A DNA stretch of 54,544 bases. Origin: Phycisphaerae bacterium. Its GTDB lineage: Bacteria > Planctomycetota > Phycisphaerae > Phycisphaerales > SM1A02. The stretch is taken from positions 1 through 54,544 of the forward strand of contig JAEUIT010000045.1 of assembly GCA_016795035.1 (NCBI GenBank). The letters are read 5' to 3'. The notes beneath the pieces are model-generated. The model was not told the DNA's origin. It did no database searches and saw only the letters and a program-made list of their open reading frames with translations. Each line of letters opens with the position of its first letter. Position 1 is the stretch's first letter. Of this stretch, positions 35,509 through 44,137 are shown in pieces. Made by a program: the position numbers and the translations under genes.

Positions 35509-36408
35509 GTGTCCCTCTCCTCCACAAGACTCGCGCTCATTGGCGTCGCGGTGAATGCGGCGCTCGTCCTCGTCAAGGGCGCGGCGGGCATCTTGGGCAA
35601 CTCGGCGGCGCTCGTCGCCGACGCGATCGAATCGGGCGCCGACGTCGCGGGCTCGCTCGTGACGTGGTGGGGCTTGCGCCTCGCGGGCCGTCCGGCCGAC
35701 GCCGACCATCCCTACGGCCACGGCAAGTGGGCGCCGATCACGGCACTCGTCGTTGCAGGCATGCTCGTCGGCGCGGCGGTCCTCATCGTGATCGAGGCGA
35801 TCCGCCAGATCATCACGCCGCACCACTCCCCCGCTCCGTTCACGCTCGTCGTCCTCGTCGTTGTCGTCGTCGTGAAGGAGATCCTCGCGCGGATCGTCGC
35901 CCGGCGAGCGCGCGTCGAAGGCAATCTCGCCGTTGCAGGCGACGCCGCCCATCACCGCAGCGACGCGATCACGTCGGCCGCGGCCTTCGTGGGCATCCTC
36001 GTCGCGATCATCGGCGGCGAAGGCTGGGAGCGCGCCGACGACATCGCCGCGCTCGTCGCCGCAGGCGTGATCCTCGTGAACGCGTTCCTCCTCGGGAAAG
36101 GCGCGCTCGCCGAGCTTCTCGACGAGGCGTCACACGGCGAACTCGAGGCCGACGTCGAGCGCCTCGCGGCCGAGGTGCCGGGCGTCGTCGCGGCGCACAA
36201 GTGCCGCGTCCGCAAGGTCGGCGCCGATCTCTGGGCCGATCTCCACGTGCACGTCGACGGCGCGATGAGCGTGCGCGACGGCCATGCGCTCGCGCATCGC
36301 GTGAAGGATCACGTCCGCACGGCGCATCCGCGCGTCCGCGACGTCCTCATTCACGTCGAGCCCGCTGCTCCGCCCGCGCTTTCCGAAACGCCCGCCCCCC
36401 GGCCGTGA
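35509..36408 (+). CDS. Cation diffusion facilitator (CDF) family transporter
   Basis: The 299-residue protein has six membrane helices and the CDF signatures: NSAALVADAIESGADVAGS in TM2 (first Asp site), DHPYGHGKWAP in the loop, GDAAHHRSDAITSAAAF in TM5 (HxxxD metal site) and a cytosolic C-terminal domain (VAAHKCRVRKVGADLWADLHVHVDGAMSVRDGHALAHRVK). It should export Zn, Fe or similar divalent cations by proton antiport; which one cannot be read by eye. The start is GTG at 35509 with no Shine-Dalgarno. Its last 62 nt overlap the convergent zinc-ribbon gene. Confidence 0.94.
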   Translation: MSLSSTRLALIGVAVNAALVLVKGAAGILGNSAALVADAIESGADVAGSLVTWWGLRLAGRPADADHPYGHGKWAPITALVVAGMLVGAAVLIVIEAIRQIITPHHSPAPFTLVVLVVVVVVKEILARIVARRARVEGNLAVAGDAAHHRSDAITSAAAFVGILVAIIGGEGWERADDIAALVAAGVILVNAFLLGKGALAELLDEASHGELEADVERLAAEVPGVVAAHKCRVRKVGADLWADLHVHVDGAMSVRDGHALAHRVKDHVRTAHPRVRDVLIHVEPAAPPALSETPAPRP

Positions 36409-37207
36409 CCGAGCCGAGGAGGTGGGCTGCAACAACGATCTCGAGGACCGACGCCAGGCCCGCGAGCGCGGCCGCGACGAAGACGAGCGCCGGATAGTCG
36501 GAGAGATCGAGGAGCGCATGGGCCAACGCGATCAGGATCGCTCCGATCCAGAGCCACGTGAGGAGGACGCGTCCGATCGAGCGACCGAGGACGCGCGCCG
36601 AGGTCGCGCCGCGCGGCCGGCACACGCGCACGGTGTAGTCGCCCGCGTGCACGAGGAGCGGGGCGCGGAGCGGAAGGAGCGCGACCCACAGCGTCGACGC
36701 GATCGGCGCGACGCTCTCCTCGCCGCGCGAGGCGGCGGCGATCCAGCCGATCACGAAGATGACGAAGACTGTCGCCACGCTTGCGAGCGTGACGTTGACG
36801 AACCCGGGCAGCCCGCGCTCGTTCGACGGATCCGGCGTCCACGGCCGCACGCGAAAGGCCAGCCGAAATCCGGCCGCGAGCGCGGTCGTACTCGCCACGA
36901 CGATCGCCGCGAGCGTGACCGTGACGAGGACTTGCATCTCGTCGGGCGCGCCGAGCTTCGGACCGCTTTGCCGCACGCTCTCGACGATCGCCAACCCGAT
37001 GAGCGCCGCGGGAGCGGTGACGAGGGCGAGTACGGCGCCGGCGGCGAAGAGGTCGAGCGCCGTGCGCAACGATGGCACGCACGGATCGTCGATCTCGGCA
37101 AGCCGCGCGAGCTCGACACTGCTTGCCGACACCGGCAGCCCGCATTCGGGACAGGCCCCGCGATGTTCCGTCGCGCGCAGGTCGTAGTTGCAGCGGATGC
37201 AGCGCAC
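36347..37207 (-). CDS. Membrane protein with N-terminal zinc ribbon
   Basis: The 286-residue protein begins RCIRCNYDLRATEHRGACPECGLPV, a CxxC-x(12)-CxxC zinc ribbon of a type frequent in planctomycetes. Five or six hydrophobic helices follow between about 45 and 270. No transport or enzymatic motif is visible. The GTG start at 37207 sits 6 nt after a TACCCT box, so it is probably leaderless. The 3' end overlaps the CDF gene antisense by 62 nt. Confidence 0.75.
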   Translation of the reverse strand: MRCIRCNYDLRATEHRGACPECGLPVSASSVELARLAEIDDPCVPSLRTALDLFAAGAVLALVTAPAALIGLAIVESVRQSGPKLGAPDEMQVLVTVTLAAIVVASTTALAAGFRLAFRVRPWTPDPSNERGLPGFVNVTLASVATVFVIFVIGWIAAASRGEESVAPIASTLWVALLPLRAPLLVHAGDYTVRVCRPRGATSARVLGRSIGRVLLTWLWIGAILIALAHALLDLSDYPALVFVAAALAGLASVLEIVVAAHLLGSVTAGGRAFRKARAEQRARRE

Positions 37208-37213
37208 GCCATA

Positions 37214-37219
37214 AGGGTA
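37214..37219 (-). promoter_or_regulatory. Putative -10 (TACCCT), leaderless GTG start
   Basis: Read on the minus strand, it is 6 nt before the start at 37207. Confidence 0.4.
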
Positions 37220-37224
37220 GAGGA

Positions 37225-37307
37225 AGGGATCAGGGTCCGGGGTTCAGGGGCAATCCATCGGAGGTGGAGATCTGCCCCTGAACCCTGAACCCTGAACCCC
37301 GAACCCT
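37225..37307. repeat. Heptamer-armed inverted repeat, element D (GGGTTCA type)
   Basis: GGGTTCAGGGGC (37240-37251) pairs perfectly with 37274-37285. The arms extend as GGGTCCG/GGGTTCA on the left and TGAACCC units to 37307 on the right. It lies between the flagellin terminator and the next minus-strand gene. Confidence 0.85.
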
Positions 37308-37339
37308 CGCGGCCGCTCGGGGCCGCGCCCAATGACAAA

Positions 37340-37368
37340 GCGGCGGGCCAGATTGTCTGGCCCGCCGC
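37340..37368 (-). terminator. Intrinsic terminator of the distal flagellin gene
   Basis: A perfect 13-bp stem (37340-37352 with 37356-37368, loop TTG) is followed, in the minus direction, by CTTTGTCATT. It lies 80 nt past the flagellin stop. Confidence 0.85.
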
Positions 37369-37448
37369 GGGTTTCTCCCTAGTTGTCTCCGCCCCGTTCT
37401 CTACGTTTCAGCTGTCGCGAGCGATCCCGCGAGGGATCTCCCGTTGCG

Positions 37449-38918
37449 TTAGCCGAGGAGCGAGAGAACGGCCTGCGGGGTGCTGTTCGCGAGCGAGAGC
37501 GACTGAGTCGCGGCCTGCGACAGGATCTGCGAACGGGTGAGGTTCGCGGTTTCCGCGGCGAAGTCGGTGTCGCGGATCGAGCTTTCGGCGGCAGCCGTAT
37601 TCTCGAGCGAGACGCCAAGGCTCGAGATCGTCGCACCGACGACGTTCTTCTGGAAGGCGCCGAGGCGACCTCGCATGCTCGAGACTTGCTTGATCGACGA
37701 CTCGATGATCGCCTGAGCGGCGGACAGATCGCCGTTCTGGACGTTCGCCGAACCACCGGACTTCAGGGCCGACAGGAAGCCGTCGGCTTCGTTGCCGAGG
37801 TTACCCGTGGTGACCGTCTCGATGCCGAGCGACACCTTGCCGGCCAAGTTCACCTTCGGAGCGAGGTTGAAGTCCGCGCCACCGCCGGTGATGTAGAAGG
37901 TCGAGGCGGCGTTCGTAGTGTTCAGCGAGGTCGCACCGTCGAGCGTGAGGGCCACGTCGAAGCCGTCCGTCGAGACTCGAGCCGTCAGGCCGTCCGTAGT
38001 GGCCTGGGTACCGTTGATGAGGACCGTCGCGTCGCGACCGTATTGCTTCAGGTCGCTGGTCGCGGACGATGCCGCGGCCGAGGCGAAGATGAAGTCGGTC
38101 GTGTTCTGGTTCGCGAGTTCCTTCACGCGAGCGAAGGCATCGGTGCCGTAGCCCGTGGAGCGGATCGCGACTCGAGCGTTGTCGGTCGAGTCCTGCGCGG
38201 CGGAGACGCCCAACGCTTCGCGGAAGCTGTTGATCGCGGCGATGATGCCCGACTGCGACGTGCCCGACGCGAAGGTGAACTGCTGCACGCCCTTGGTGCC
38301 GGTGACTTCGAAGGTGACTTCACCCGAACCACCGTTGCCGAAGGTCGCACCAGTCGAGAGCCACACGCCGGCCGTGCGGGCCGAGGTGAGAACCGTGACG
38401 GTGACCGAGCGAGCCGAACCGTTGTCGGAGAGGCGCGCCGTATTGATGTTGACGTTCGTGATGTTGCTCGTGACGGCCGACGTCGTGTAGTCGAAGTTGC
38501 CGTTCAGGAGCTTCGTGCCCTGGAAGCTGGTCGCGTTCGCGATACGGTCGATCGTCTGGAGGATCGAGTCGATCTGAAGCTGGTTTGCGTCCTTCTCTTC
38601 CTGCGAGACGCCGGCTTCGTTGGCGGTGGCGCCGACGAGACCCTGGAGTTCGACGAGAAGGTTCGAGACTTCCTGCAGACCGCCTTCGGCGACGTTCACG
38701 ACCTGGTCCGCACGCTGTGCGTTCGAGATCGCGCCGCTGATCGCCGTGCGCTCGGCACGCAGGTTCTCGCTTGCGATGAGACCGGCGGGGTCGTCCGCAC
38801 CACGATTGATGCGAAGACCGGTGCTGAGGCGCTGGAGACTCGTCTGGAGGCCCTTATTCTGGGCTCCGAGGGTCCGCTGTGCGATCAGCGAGGAAATGTT
38901 CTGATTGATGCGACTCAC
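37449..38918 (-). CDS. Flagellin (first of two)
   Basis: The 489-residue filament protein has conserved flagellin D0/D1 ends: RINQNISSLIAQRTL and LQRLSTGLRINRGADDPAGLIASENLRAE at the N-terminus, and SMRGRLGAFQKNVV and AAESSIRDTDFAAETANLTRSQILSQAATQSL at the C-terminus. The middle (about 145-390) is variable. The start is GTG at 38918, preceded by GGAGGA at 9 nt. The leader carries a 9-bp hairpin (CGGCCCGGC/GCCGGGCCG) and a possible ACGGAG loop at the Shine-Dalgarno that CsrA could bind. Its paralogue lies upstream on the same strand but has its own terminator between them, so the two are separately expressed. Confidence 0.96.
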   Translation of the reverse strand: MSRINQNISSLIAQRTLGAQNKGLQTSLQRLSTGLRINRGADDPAGLIASENLRAERTAISGAISNAQRADQVVNVAEGGLQEVSNLLVELQGLVGATANEAGVSQEEKDANQLQIDSILQTIDRIANATSFQGTKLLNGNFDYTTSAVTSNITNVNINTARLSDNGSARSVTVTVLTSARTAGVWLSTGATFGNGGSGEVTFEVTGTKGVQQFTFASGTSQSGIIAAINSFREALGVSAAQDSTDNARVAIRSTGYGTDAFARVKELANQNTTDFIFASAAASSATSDLKQYGRDATVLINGTQATTDGLTARVSTDGFDVALTLDGATSLNTTNAASTFYITGGGADFNLAPKVNLAGKVSLGIETVTTGNLGNEADGFLSALKSGGSANVQNGDLSAAQAIIESSIKQVSSMRGRLGAFQKNVVGATISSLGVSLENTAAAESSIRDTDFAAETANLTRSQILSQAATQSLSLANSTPQAVLSLLG

Positions 38919-39246
38919 TGCTAAGGTCCTCCGTGATCCGGCCCGGCTGTGTTGAGCCGAGTGGCCGGGCCGTTCGACCGGTCTCCACCATGGAGACTCG
39001 CGGTCAGAGACGCCGCCACGCGCGACGTTTCCCGAGGTCTCGCGGATCCTCCGCGTGGGCCTCTAGCTGTGCTCCTTTCGGACCGCGTCCTGCGACCGAA
39101 CAGCCGTTCCCCTTGTGCGTCGCGAGGCTTGGCCGTCCGATGGCCCCTGAGTCGCGAAACAGGTAGAGCGGTCTCGAAGGTCATCGGAGTCGCATCTAGG
39201 CGACTTCAGACGAGGACGCCGTTTCAGCGCGAGCGCATGAAAAAAA
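38919..39246. other. Flagellin leader and promoter region
   Basis: On the minus strand it holds the flagellin leader with a 9-bp hairpin (CGGCCCGGC/GCCGGGCCG arms, 38939-38973 region) next to the Shine-Dalgarno. I looked for sigma-54 (GG-N10-GC) and sigma-28 boxes and found none convincing. No ORF is supported. Confidence 0.5.
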
Positions 39247-39277
39247 CGCCCCTCCAGAGCGCAACTCTGGAGGGGCG
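39240..39277 (-). terminator. Intrinsic terminator of the second flagellin gene
   Basis: A perfect 13-bp stem (39247-39259 with 39265-39277, loop CGCAA) is followed in the minus direction by seven U (plus-strand A-run 39240-39246). Heptamer element E lies between this terminator and the flagellin stop codon. Confidence 0.92.
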
Positions 39278-39282
39278 ATAAG

Positions 39283-39422
39283 AGGATTCAGGATTCAGGA
39301 GTCAGGAGTCAGGGGGACCGACGAGGATCCAGGGTTCGGGGTTCAGGGTTCAGGGGCGAAGCGGCCAAGTCGAGACCGAAGTGCCTTTGCCCACTGACTC
39401 CTGACTCCTGAATCCTGACTCC
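39283..39422. repeat. Composite heptamer-armed element E, inside a 3' UTR
   Basis: The left arm has GGATTCA/GGATTCA/GGAGTCA/GGAGTCA (39283-39315). A second block has GGATCCA/GGGTTCG/GGGTTCA/GGGTTCA (39325-39356). The right arm is TGACTCC/TGACTCC/TGAATCC/TGACTCC (39394-39422). Both unit types occur in one element, as if one inserted into another. It ends 8 nt before the flagellin stop. Confidence 0.85.
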
Positions 39423-39429
39423 TTCTTCA

Positions 39430-40911
39430 CTACTGCAACAACGCCAAGACGTTCTGCGAGTTCGAGTTCGCGGCCGCCAGGACGGACGTACCGGCCTGCT
39501 GCAGGATCTGCGCTCGGGTGAGCGCCGCGGTTTCGGCGGCGAAGTCGGCGTCGCGGATCTTCGACTCGCTCGCCGTGATGTTCTCGCGACCGATCTGCAG
39601 GGCGCGAATATTCGTCTGCACCGTGTTTCGCTCGAATGCACCCAGGCGGCCTCGCATCACCGAGAGTTCGGTGATCGCGTTGTCGAGGATGTCGCTCGCG
39701 TTCGTGAACTGTCCGCTCACGACCGAGTTCGAGTTGCCGCTCTTCAGGCTGTCGAGGTAATAGCGGACGCCCGCGACGGTCGTGCCGCCCAAGCGACTCG
39801 CGGCGATACTCTTCACGCCGACGCCCGTCTGCTGCGTCGCCGAGACGCTCGGCCCAAGCTGGAAGAGCGCACCGCCGCCCGTCACGGTGAACGTCGACGG
39901 CGTGCCGTTGACGGTCGTCGCGAACGTCGACGTCAGGTCGAGCGACATCGAGAGCGCCGGCGTATTGAGCGAGATCTGGAGGCCGTCGCCGGTCGCGACC
40001 GCGCCGTTGATGATCGCACGGACGTCGCGGCCGGTGTCGCGCTGGATCGAGTTGCCGCCCTGCGCGTCGTAGGTCTGGAAGAAGTTGCCGCCCTGGCCGA
40101 TCTTCTTCACCGACACGAACGACTCCGAGCCGAACGTGCGCGAGTTGAAGGTGAGGCCCGACGACTGGTCGCTCGGATCGACGAGGCTCGCGGAGACGCC
40201 GGTCGTGTCCTTCAGGACGTTGACGCCGGCGACGACCGCCGAGAGCTGCGTGCCGGAGTCGAAGGTAAGCGTCTGCACGCCCAACGGGCCGGCGATCTCA
40301 AGGGTGACCGCCGACTCGAGGACGCCCGTCGCGCCGGGCCGGTTGCCCGAGAGGAAGAGCGACGCGAGCTGCGCGCTCTGCACGACTTCGACCGAGACCG
40401 CCACGTTCGACGCGTTGCCGAACTGCACGCTCTGGAGGTCGACTTCCTCAATGGCGGTCGACGACACGCCCGAGGTGATGTAGCTCAAGGAGCCGTTCAG
40501 GAGTTGCAGGCCCGCGAAGCTCGCGGTGTTCGAGATGCGGGTGATCGATTCGATCGCCGAGTCGATCTCGAGCTGGTTCGCTTCGATCTCCTCCGGGCTC
40601 ACGCCGCCGGAGTTCGCGCTCTTCACCACGAGGCTCTTGAGCGAGTTCAGGAGATCGGCGACTTCGGCGAGATAGCCTTCGCTCGTCGCGATGACGGAAC
40701 TCGCGCGTTCGGAGTTCTCGACCGCCTGGTCGAGGCCCTTGATCTCCGAGCGCAGACGTTCCGACACGATCAGGCCGGCGGGGTCGTCGGCGCCGCGGTT
40801 GATGCGCAGGCCGGTCGAAAGACGCTGGAGCCTCATCGAGAGGTCGAACCCCGAGCGCTTCAGATTGTTCTGTGCGATCAGCGACGGAACGTTGGTGTTG
40901 ATGCGAGACAT
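39430..40911 (-). CDS. Flagellin (second of two)
   Basis: The 493-residue protein has conserved ends: RINTNVPSLIAQNNLKRS and LQRLSTGLRINRGADDPAGLIVSERLRSE, with SVMRGRLGAFERNTVQTN and ESKIRDADFAAETAALTRAQILQQAGTSVL at the C-terminus. The centre is diverged from the other flagellin. The ATG at 40911 follows AAGGAGG. That Shine-Dalgarno is the loop of a 6-bp hairpin (40913-40930), a textbook CsrA site. Together with fliW and csrA just upstream in the cluster, this points to CsrA repression relieved by FliW when flagellin is secreted. Confidence 0.96.
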   Translation of the reverse strand: MSRINTNVPSLIAQNNLKRSGFDLSMRLQRLSTGLRINRGADDPAGLIVSERLRSEIKGLDQAVENSERASSVIATSEGYLAEVADLLNSLKSLVVKSANSGGVSPEEIEANQLEIDSAIESITRISNTASFAGLQLLNGSLSYITSGVSSTAIEEVDLQSVQFGNASNVAVSVEVVQSAQLASLFLSGNRPGATGVLESAVTLEIAGPLGVQTLTFDSGTQLSAVVAGVNVLKDTTGVSASLVDPSDQSSGLTFNSRTFGSESFVSVKKIGQGGNFFQTYDAQGGNSIQRDTGRDVRAIINGAVATGDGLQISLNTPALSMSLDLTSTFATTVNGTPSTFTVTGGGALFQLGPSVSATQQTGVGVKSIAASRLGGTTVAGVRYYLDSLKSGNSNSVVSGQFTNASDILDNAITELSVMRGRLGAFERNTVQTNIRALQIGRENITASESKIRDADFAAETAALTRAQILQQAGTSVLAAANSNSQNVLALLQ

Positions 40912-40912
40912 T

Positions 40913-40930
40913 GCAATCCTCCTTGATTGC
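40913..40930 (-). promoter_or_regulatory. CsrA-type hairpin presenting the flagellin Shine-Dalgarno
   Basis: On the minus strand GCAATC-AAGGAG-GATTGC forms a 6-bp stem with hexaloop AAGGAG, one nt before the ATG. A GGA in a hexaloop at the ribosome site matches the preferred CsrA/RsmE target. Confidence 0.75.
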
Positions 40931-40951
40931 GCGGAAGCGGAATGCGAAGCC

Positions 40952-41058
40952 GGGAGTCAGGATTCAGGAGTCAGGAGTCAGTGGGAAATGCATTTCTTGC
41001 TCGGCGCTCCGGGTGCTTTCACCCTGAATCCTGAATCCTCAATCCTGAATCCTCTGTC
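40952..41058. repeat. Heptamer-armed inverted repeat, element F
   Basis: The left arm (40952-40984) has GGAGTCA/GGATTCA/GGAGTCA/GGAGTCA. The right arm (41020-41058) has ACCCTGAATCC/TGAATCC/TCAATCC/TGAATCC. It lies between the csrA stop and the flagellin leader, both on the minus strand. Confidence 0.85.
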
Positions 41059-41060
41059 CT

Positions 41061-41405
41061 TCATGCACTTTCCCGTCGCGCCGCTACCGACTGGTCCTTC
41101 GCGACGACGGGCGTCAACTCGATGCGTGCAGTGGGCAGGACCGTCCCGCCCATCGGGCGACGCCTCTCGACCGCGGCGGTCCGCGGCTTCAGCGCCAACA
41201 TCTCGCCGCGGAAGATCGCCGCGTGCTGAGCTGCTTGTTGGTTTTCGTTCTTGATCGCGTCGTACACCTCTTTGCGGTGTACCGCGATGTGCGTGGGCGC
41301 CTTGATCCCGATACGGACCTTGTCGCCTCGAATGTCGACGACGGTCAACTCCACGTCGTCGCCAATCATGATTGTCTCATCCCTCTGTCGGGAGAGCACC
41401 AGCAT
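41061..41405 (-). CDS. csrA: Translational regulator CsrA with long C-terminal extension
   Basis: Residues 1-60 match CsrA: MLVLSRQRDETIMIGDDVELTVVDIRGDKVRIGIKAP, then IAVHRKEVYDAI. It binds GGA motifs in mRNA leaders. Typical CsrA has 60-75 residues; this one has 114. The extra part (IFRGEMLALKPRTAAVERRRPMGG onward) is basic and probably disordered. A strong GGAAGGAG precedes the ATG. It is followed by the flagellins and preceded by fliW, the usual setting for FliW-CsrA flagellin homeostasis. Confidence 0.96.
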   Translation of the reverse strand: MLVLSRQRDETIMIGDDVELTVVDIRGDKVRIGIKAPTHIAVHRKEVYDAIKNENQQAAQHAAIFRGEMLALKPRTAAVERRRPMGGTVLPTARIELTPVVAKDQSVAARRESA

Positions 41406-41549
41406 GTGGAGCTCCTTCCTTGGATACGCCGCGCTGCCTCATGCGCGACGTGCCGCATCCGTTGCGGCCTCGTCCGAACTGATCGAAGAGGTCGTTCGCC
41501 TTGAGGGCAGGAAACGAACGAGTGCGTGCCGGTCTCGACTCGCGAGGTG

Positions 41550-41993
41550 TTAGGCCGTGGCCTTCGCGCGCTCGGAGACGTTCATCAGCACGTGACGCGT
41601 CGTCCAGCGCTTCTCCGCGAGTACCAGCTGCATCGCGGAGCAATTCTTGGCGTTGATGACGAGGGGCCCCTGGAGATTCGCGGTGAGCGCGCCGTCGCGC
41701 TTGTTCACGATGACGAGGACCTGCGCGTCGGCGAGTTCGCCGAGGCCGAGCTCGTCCATCTGCTCACGACGGATCTGCGCCTGGTAATCGGGGATCCAGA
41801 GCGCCGGATCGGTCACGACGAACGCAAGGTCCGGCGCGTCGATTGACTGGAGCCAGAAGAAGATCCCCTGCTCGTCAGGCTGGAGCAGCGCGTAGCGCCG
41901 GTAGCTCGAAAAGCCGAGCAGCCCAGCCGGGAACTGGATGATTCGACTGTCGTCGATCTCGACGGCACCGAATCGCGTGGTCTCTACAAGCAT
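41550..41993 (-). CDS. fliW: Flagellar assembly factor FliW
   Basis: The 147-residue protein matches FliW: TTRFGAVEIDDSRIIQFPAGLLGFSSYRRYALL, FFWLQSIDAPDLAFVVTDP, VLVIVNKRDGALTANLQGPLVINAKN and the Gln-rich end AMQLVLAEKRWTTRH. FliW binds either flagellin or CsrA and so couples flagellin secretion to its translation. The start is at 41993; its GGAG lies in a 5-bp hairpin loop (41996-42010), suggesting that CsrA also controls its antagonist. It is 144 bp upstream of csrA in the same direction. Confidence 0.95.
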   Translation of the reverse strand: MLVETTRFGAVEIDDSRIIQFPAGLLGFSSYRRYALLQPDEQGIFFWLQSIDAPDLAFVVTDPALWIPDYQAQIRREQMDELGLGELADAQVLVIVNKRDGALTANLQGPLVINAKNCSAMQLVLAEKRWTTRHVLMNVSERAKATA

Positions 41994-41995
41994 CG

Positions 41996-42010
41996 GAAAC
42001 GCTCCGTTTC
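41996..42010 (-). promoter_or_regulatory. CsrA-type hairpin at the fliW ribosome site
   Basis: GAAAC-GGAGC-GTTTC on the minus strand places GGA in a five-base loop, two nt before the ATG. The same arms could pair one base deeper and shorten the loop to GAG. Confidence 0.6.
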
Positions 42011-42143
42011 GTGCGGCCCTCCCAATCCTTGGTGGTCCGGCGACGGTCGCCGGGGACCTCCGTCCTCGCGTCGGATCCGGCCGCCGGGATCCGTCGCGTC
42101 GTGCGCGCCCGCACCGCGGGGCGCACATGTGCCGCTCGCCTGC

Positions 42144-44126
42144 CTACCGCAGGAAGTCGAGCAGGCTGAGTTCCTGCGTGCGGGCGGTGATCTGGTAGCC
42201 CGCGGTGAGTGCTTGCTGAAGGTTCGAGAAGCGCACCGCCGCTTCGGTGACATCCGTGTCAGCGACTTGCGAGCGGAGCGACTGGTCCTGCACCGTGAGA
42301 TCCTCTTCGCGGGTGATCGCGTCGGTGATGCGCCGTGCTCGGACGCCGACGTCGGCGCGAGCTTCCACGGCGCGGCTCAAGTCCGCGTCGAGCCGCGATG
42401 TGGCAAAGGTGATGCCAGCCTCGTCATTGGCCTTGAGAGCGTCGCGAAGCGAGATGAGGTGGCTCAGGAGGCTGTCCACGGCAACCGTTGCGCGGTCGGT
42501 CCCGGCAAGCGTTGCGCCGGTCGTCGAGCCAAGGATGCCGAGGTCCTCGGCCGCGGTCGAGTTGTTGAGGCCGGTCACGCTCGTCGAGGTGCCGACGGTG
42601 GTGTCGGTGAGCGTCAGTCCGTTGCCGTCCTGCTTGAGCGCCGCGGTGAACTCGACCGGCGTGAGGCCGGCGGCCGCGGCGGCGTTGTTGATCGCGTCGA
42701 GGACGTCCTGGACCGTCTCGGCCCCGTCGATGTCGACGTCGAACGAGCGGCCGTCCTTCACGGTCACGCGGAAGTCGGTGTTGAGCGACGGGTCGGGCAG
42801 GCCGGTGAGCGGATCGGACTTGCCGGTGACGTTGCCGACGCCGCGGCCGTCGTTGAAGTCGGCGAGGAGCGTGGTGCCGTGGAAACTCCGCACCCCGAGC
42901 TGCGTGGCCGTCGTGCCGCCCGAGACCTCCTCGACGCTCATCGAGGCGCCGGAGAGCTCGTTCCGCATGTTGAAGCGGTCGCCCGACTCGGCGATCTCGA
43001 GGCGCACGCCGATATTCGTTTCGGCGACGAGACGCATGAGGTCGCCCGCCGTCGTCGCCGTCGAGAAGTCGACGAGCCGCGTCTGTCCGGCGTTCTGGAT
43101 GCGAATCGTGCCGAGCGGAAGCGTGAGCCCGGACATCGACGAGAGCTCGGTGAACTCCGTGAGGCGCGGATCGAGGTCGAGACCGTCGGTCGTCGTGCCT
43201 GCCGGGTAACTCCCCACGAGGCCGAGGTCGGCGGCCATCGCCGCGACCGACGGATCGGCGACGGTGATGGTGACGCCCGCGCTCGGCGTGATCGCGAGGC
43301 GCGACGGGTCGGTGGACGAGATCGCGACGGTGGCGCCCGGGTCCTGCGCGGCGATCGCCGCCTGCAACGCGGAGGTGACGTCGCCGATCGTGTCGGCCTC
43401 GCTCAGGTCGACGTCGATCTGGACCGCGTTCACCGTGACGGTGAGCGAGCCCTTCGCGATCCCCTGCCCGCGGGCGCCGCCGAGGTCGGAGAGCCGCGTC
43501 GCGGCCGTCATGCCGGGATTGAGGTCGGCGAATCCTTCGACGCGCGCCGAGAGCGCGCCGTACGCCTGGTCGCCGCCCATCGTGATGCGCAGGTCGTCGC
43601 CGAGGGGAAGGTCGGCGACCATGCCCTTGCCCGCGCCGACATAGCGAAGCGCGCCGTACAAGCCTTCGATCGGCGCCTGCGCGTGCGCCGAGCCGCCGAA
43701 GAAGTGGATGCCGCGCTGCGAGCGGTTCGCGATGTCGACGGCGGCGTTGAGGATCGCGTCGATCACCTGGGCCTGATTCTGGCGCGTCGAGGCGTCCGAG
43801 CCGACGCCGATCTGCGAGAGGCCGACCGACTTCGCCTCGAGGACGAGATCGCTGAGGTCGCCGAGCGCCGCGTCAAGCGAGCTCACGATCGCGTCGGCCT
43901 GCGCGAGGTTCGACAGCCGCTGCTCGCGCCGTTCGAGGATGTCGTCGATCACCGACGCCGCGCTCGTGCCGACGACGTCGTCGCTCGGCCGGTTCAGCTT
44001 CTTCCCGGTGACGATCTCCTCCTGCGCGCGGAGCATGTCGCGCGTGGTGCCCGCGATCGTCGAGAGCGACATGCGCGAGGCCAGCATGGTCGGGACGCGG
44101 CTGAGATTTCCGGGGATGGCGTTCAT
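42144..44126 (-). CDS. flgL: Flagellar hook-associated protein 3
   Basis: The 660-residue hook-filament junction protein has flagellin-like ends (SRVPTMLASRMSLSTIAGTTRDMLRAQEEIVTGKKLNRPSDDVVG and VADTDVTEAAVRFSNLQQALTAGYQITARTQELSLLDFL). It is longer than most FlgL because of a large central insertion with repeated flagellin hook (IN)-type beta modules (GSLTVTVNAVQIDVDLSEADTIGDVTSALQAAI). No Shine-Dalgarno precedes the ATG; the upstream gap is filled by heptamer element G and a pyrimidine tract. It belongs to the flgI-flgL gene string. Confidence 0.95.
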   Translation of the reverse strand: MNAIPGNLSRVPTMLASRMSLSTIAGTTRDMLRAQEEIVTGKKLNRPSDDVVGTSAASVIDDILERREQRLSNLAQADAIVSSLDAALGDLSDLVLEAKSVGLSQIGVGSDASTRQNQAQVIDAILNAAVDIANRSQRGIHFFGGSAHAQAPIEGLYGALRYVGAGKGMVADLPLGDDLRITMGGDQAYGALSARVEGFADLNPGMTAATRLSDLGGARGQGIAKGSLTVTVNAVQIDVDLSEADTIGDVTSALQAAIAAQDPGATVAISSTDPSRLAITPSAGVTITVADPSVAAMAADLGLVGSYPAGTTTDGLDLDPRLTEFTELSSMSGLTLPLGTIRIQNAGQTRLVDFSTATTAGDLMRLVAETNIGVRLEIAESGDRFNMRNELSGASMSVEEVSGGTTATQLGVRSFHGTTLLADFNDGRGVGNVTGKSDPLTGLPDPSLNTDFRVTVKDGRSFDVDIDGAETVQDVLDAINNAAAAAGLTPVEFTAALKQDGNGLTLTDTTVGTSTSVTGLNNSTAAEDLGILGSTTGATLAGTDRATVAVDSLLSHLISLRDALKANDEAGITFATSRLDADLSRAVEARADVGVRARRITDAITREEDLTVQDQSLRSQVADTDVTEAAVRFSNLQQALTAGYQITARTQELSLLDFLR

Positions 44127-44137
44127 GGGGGAAGAAG

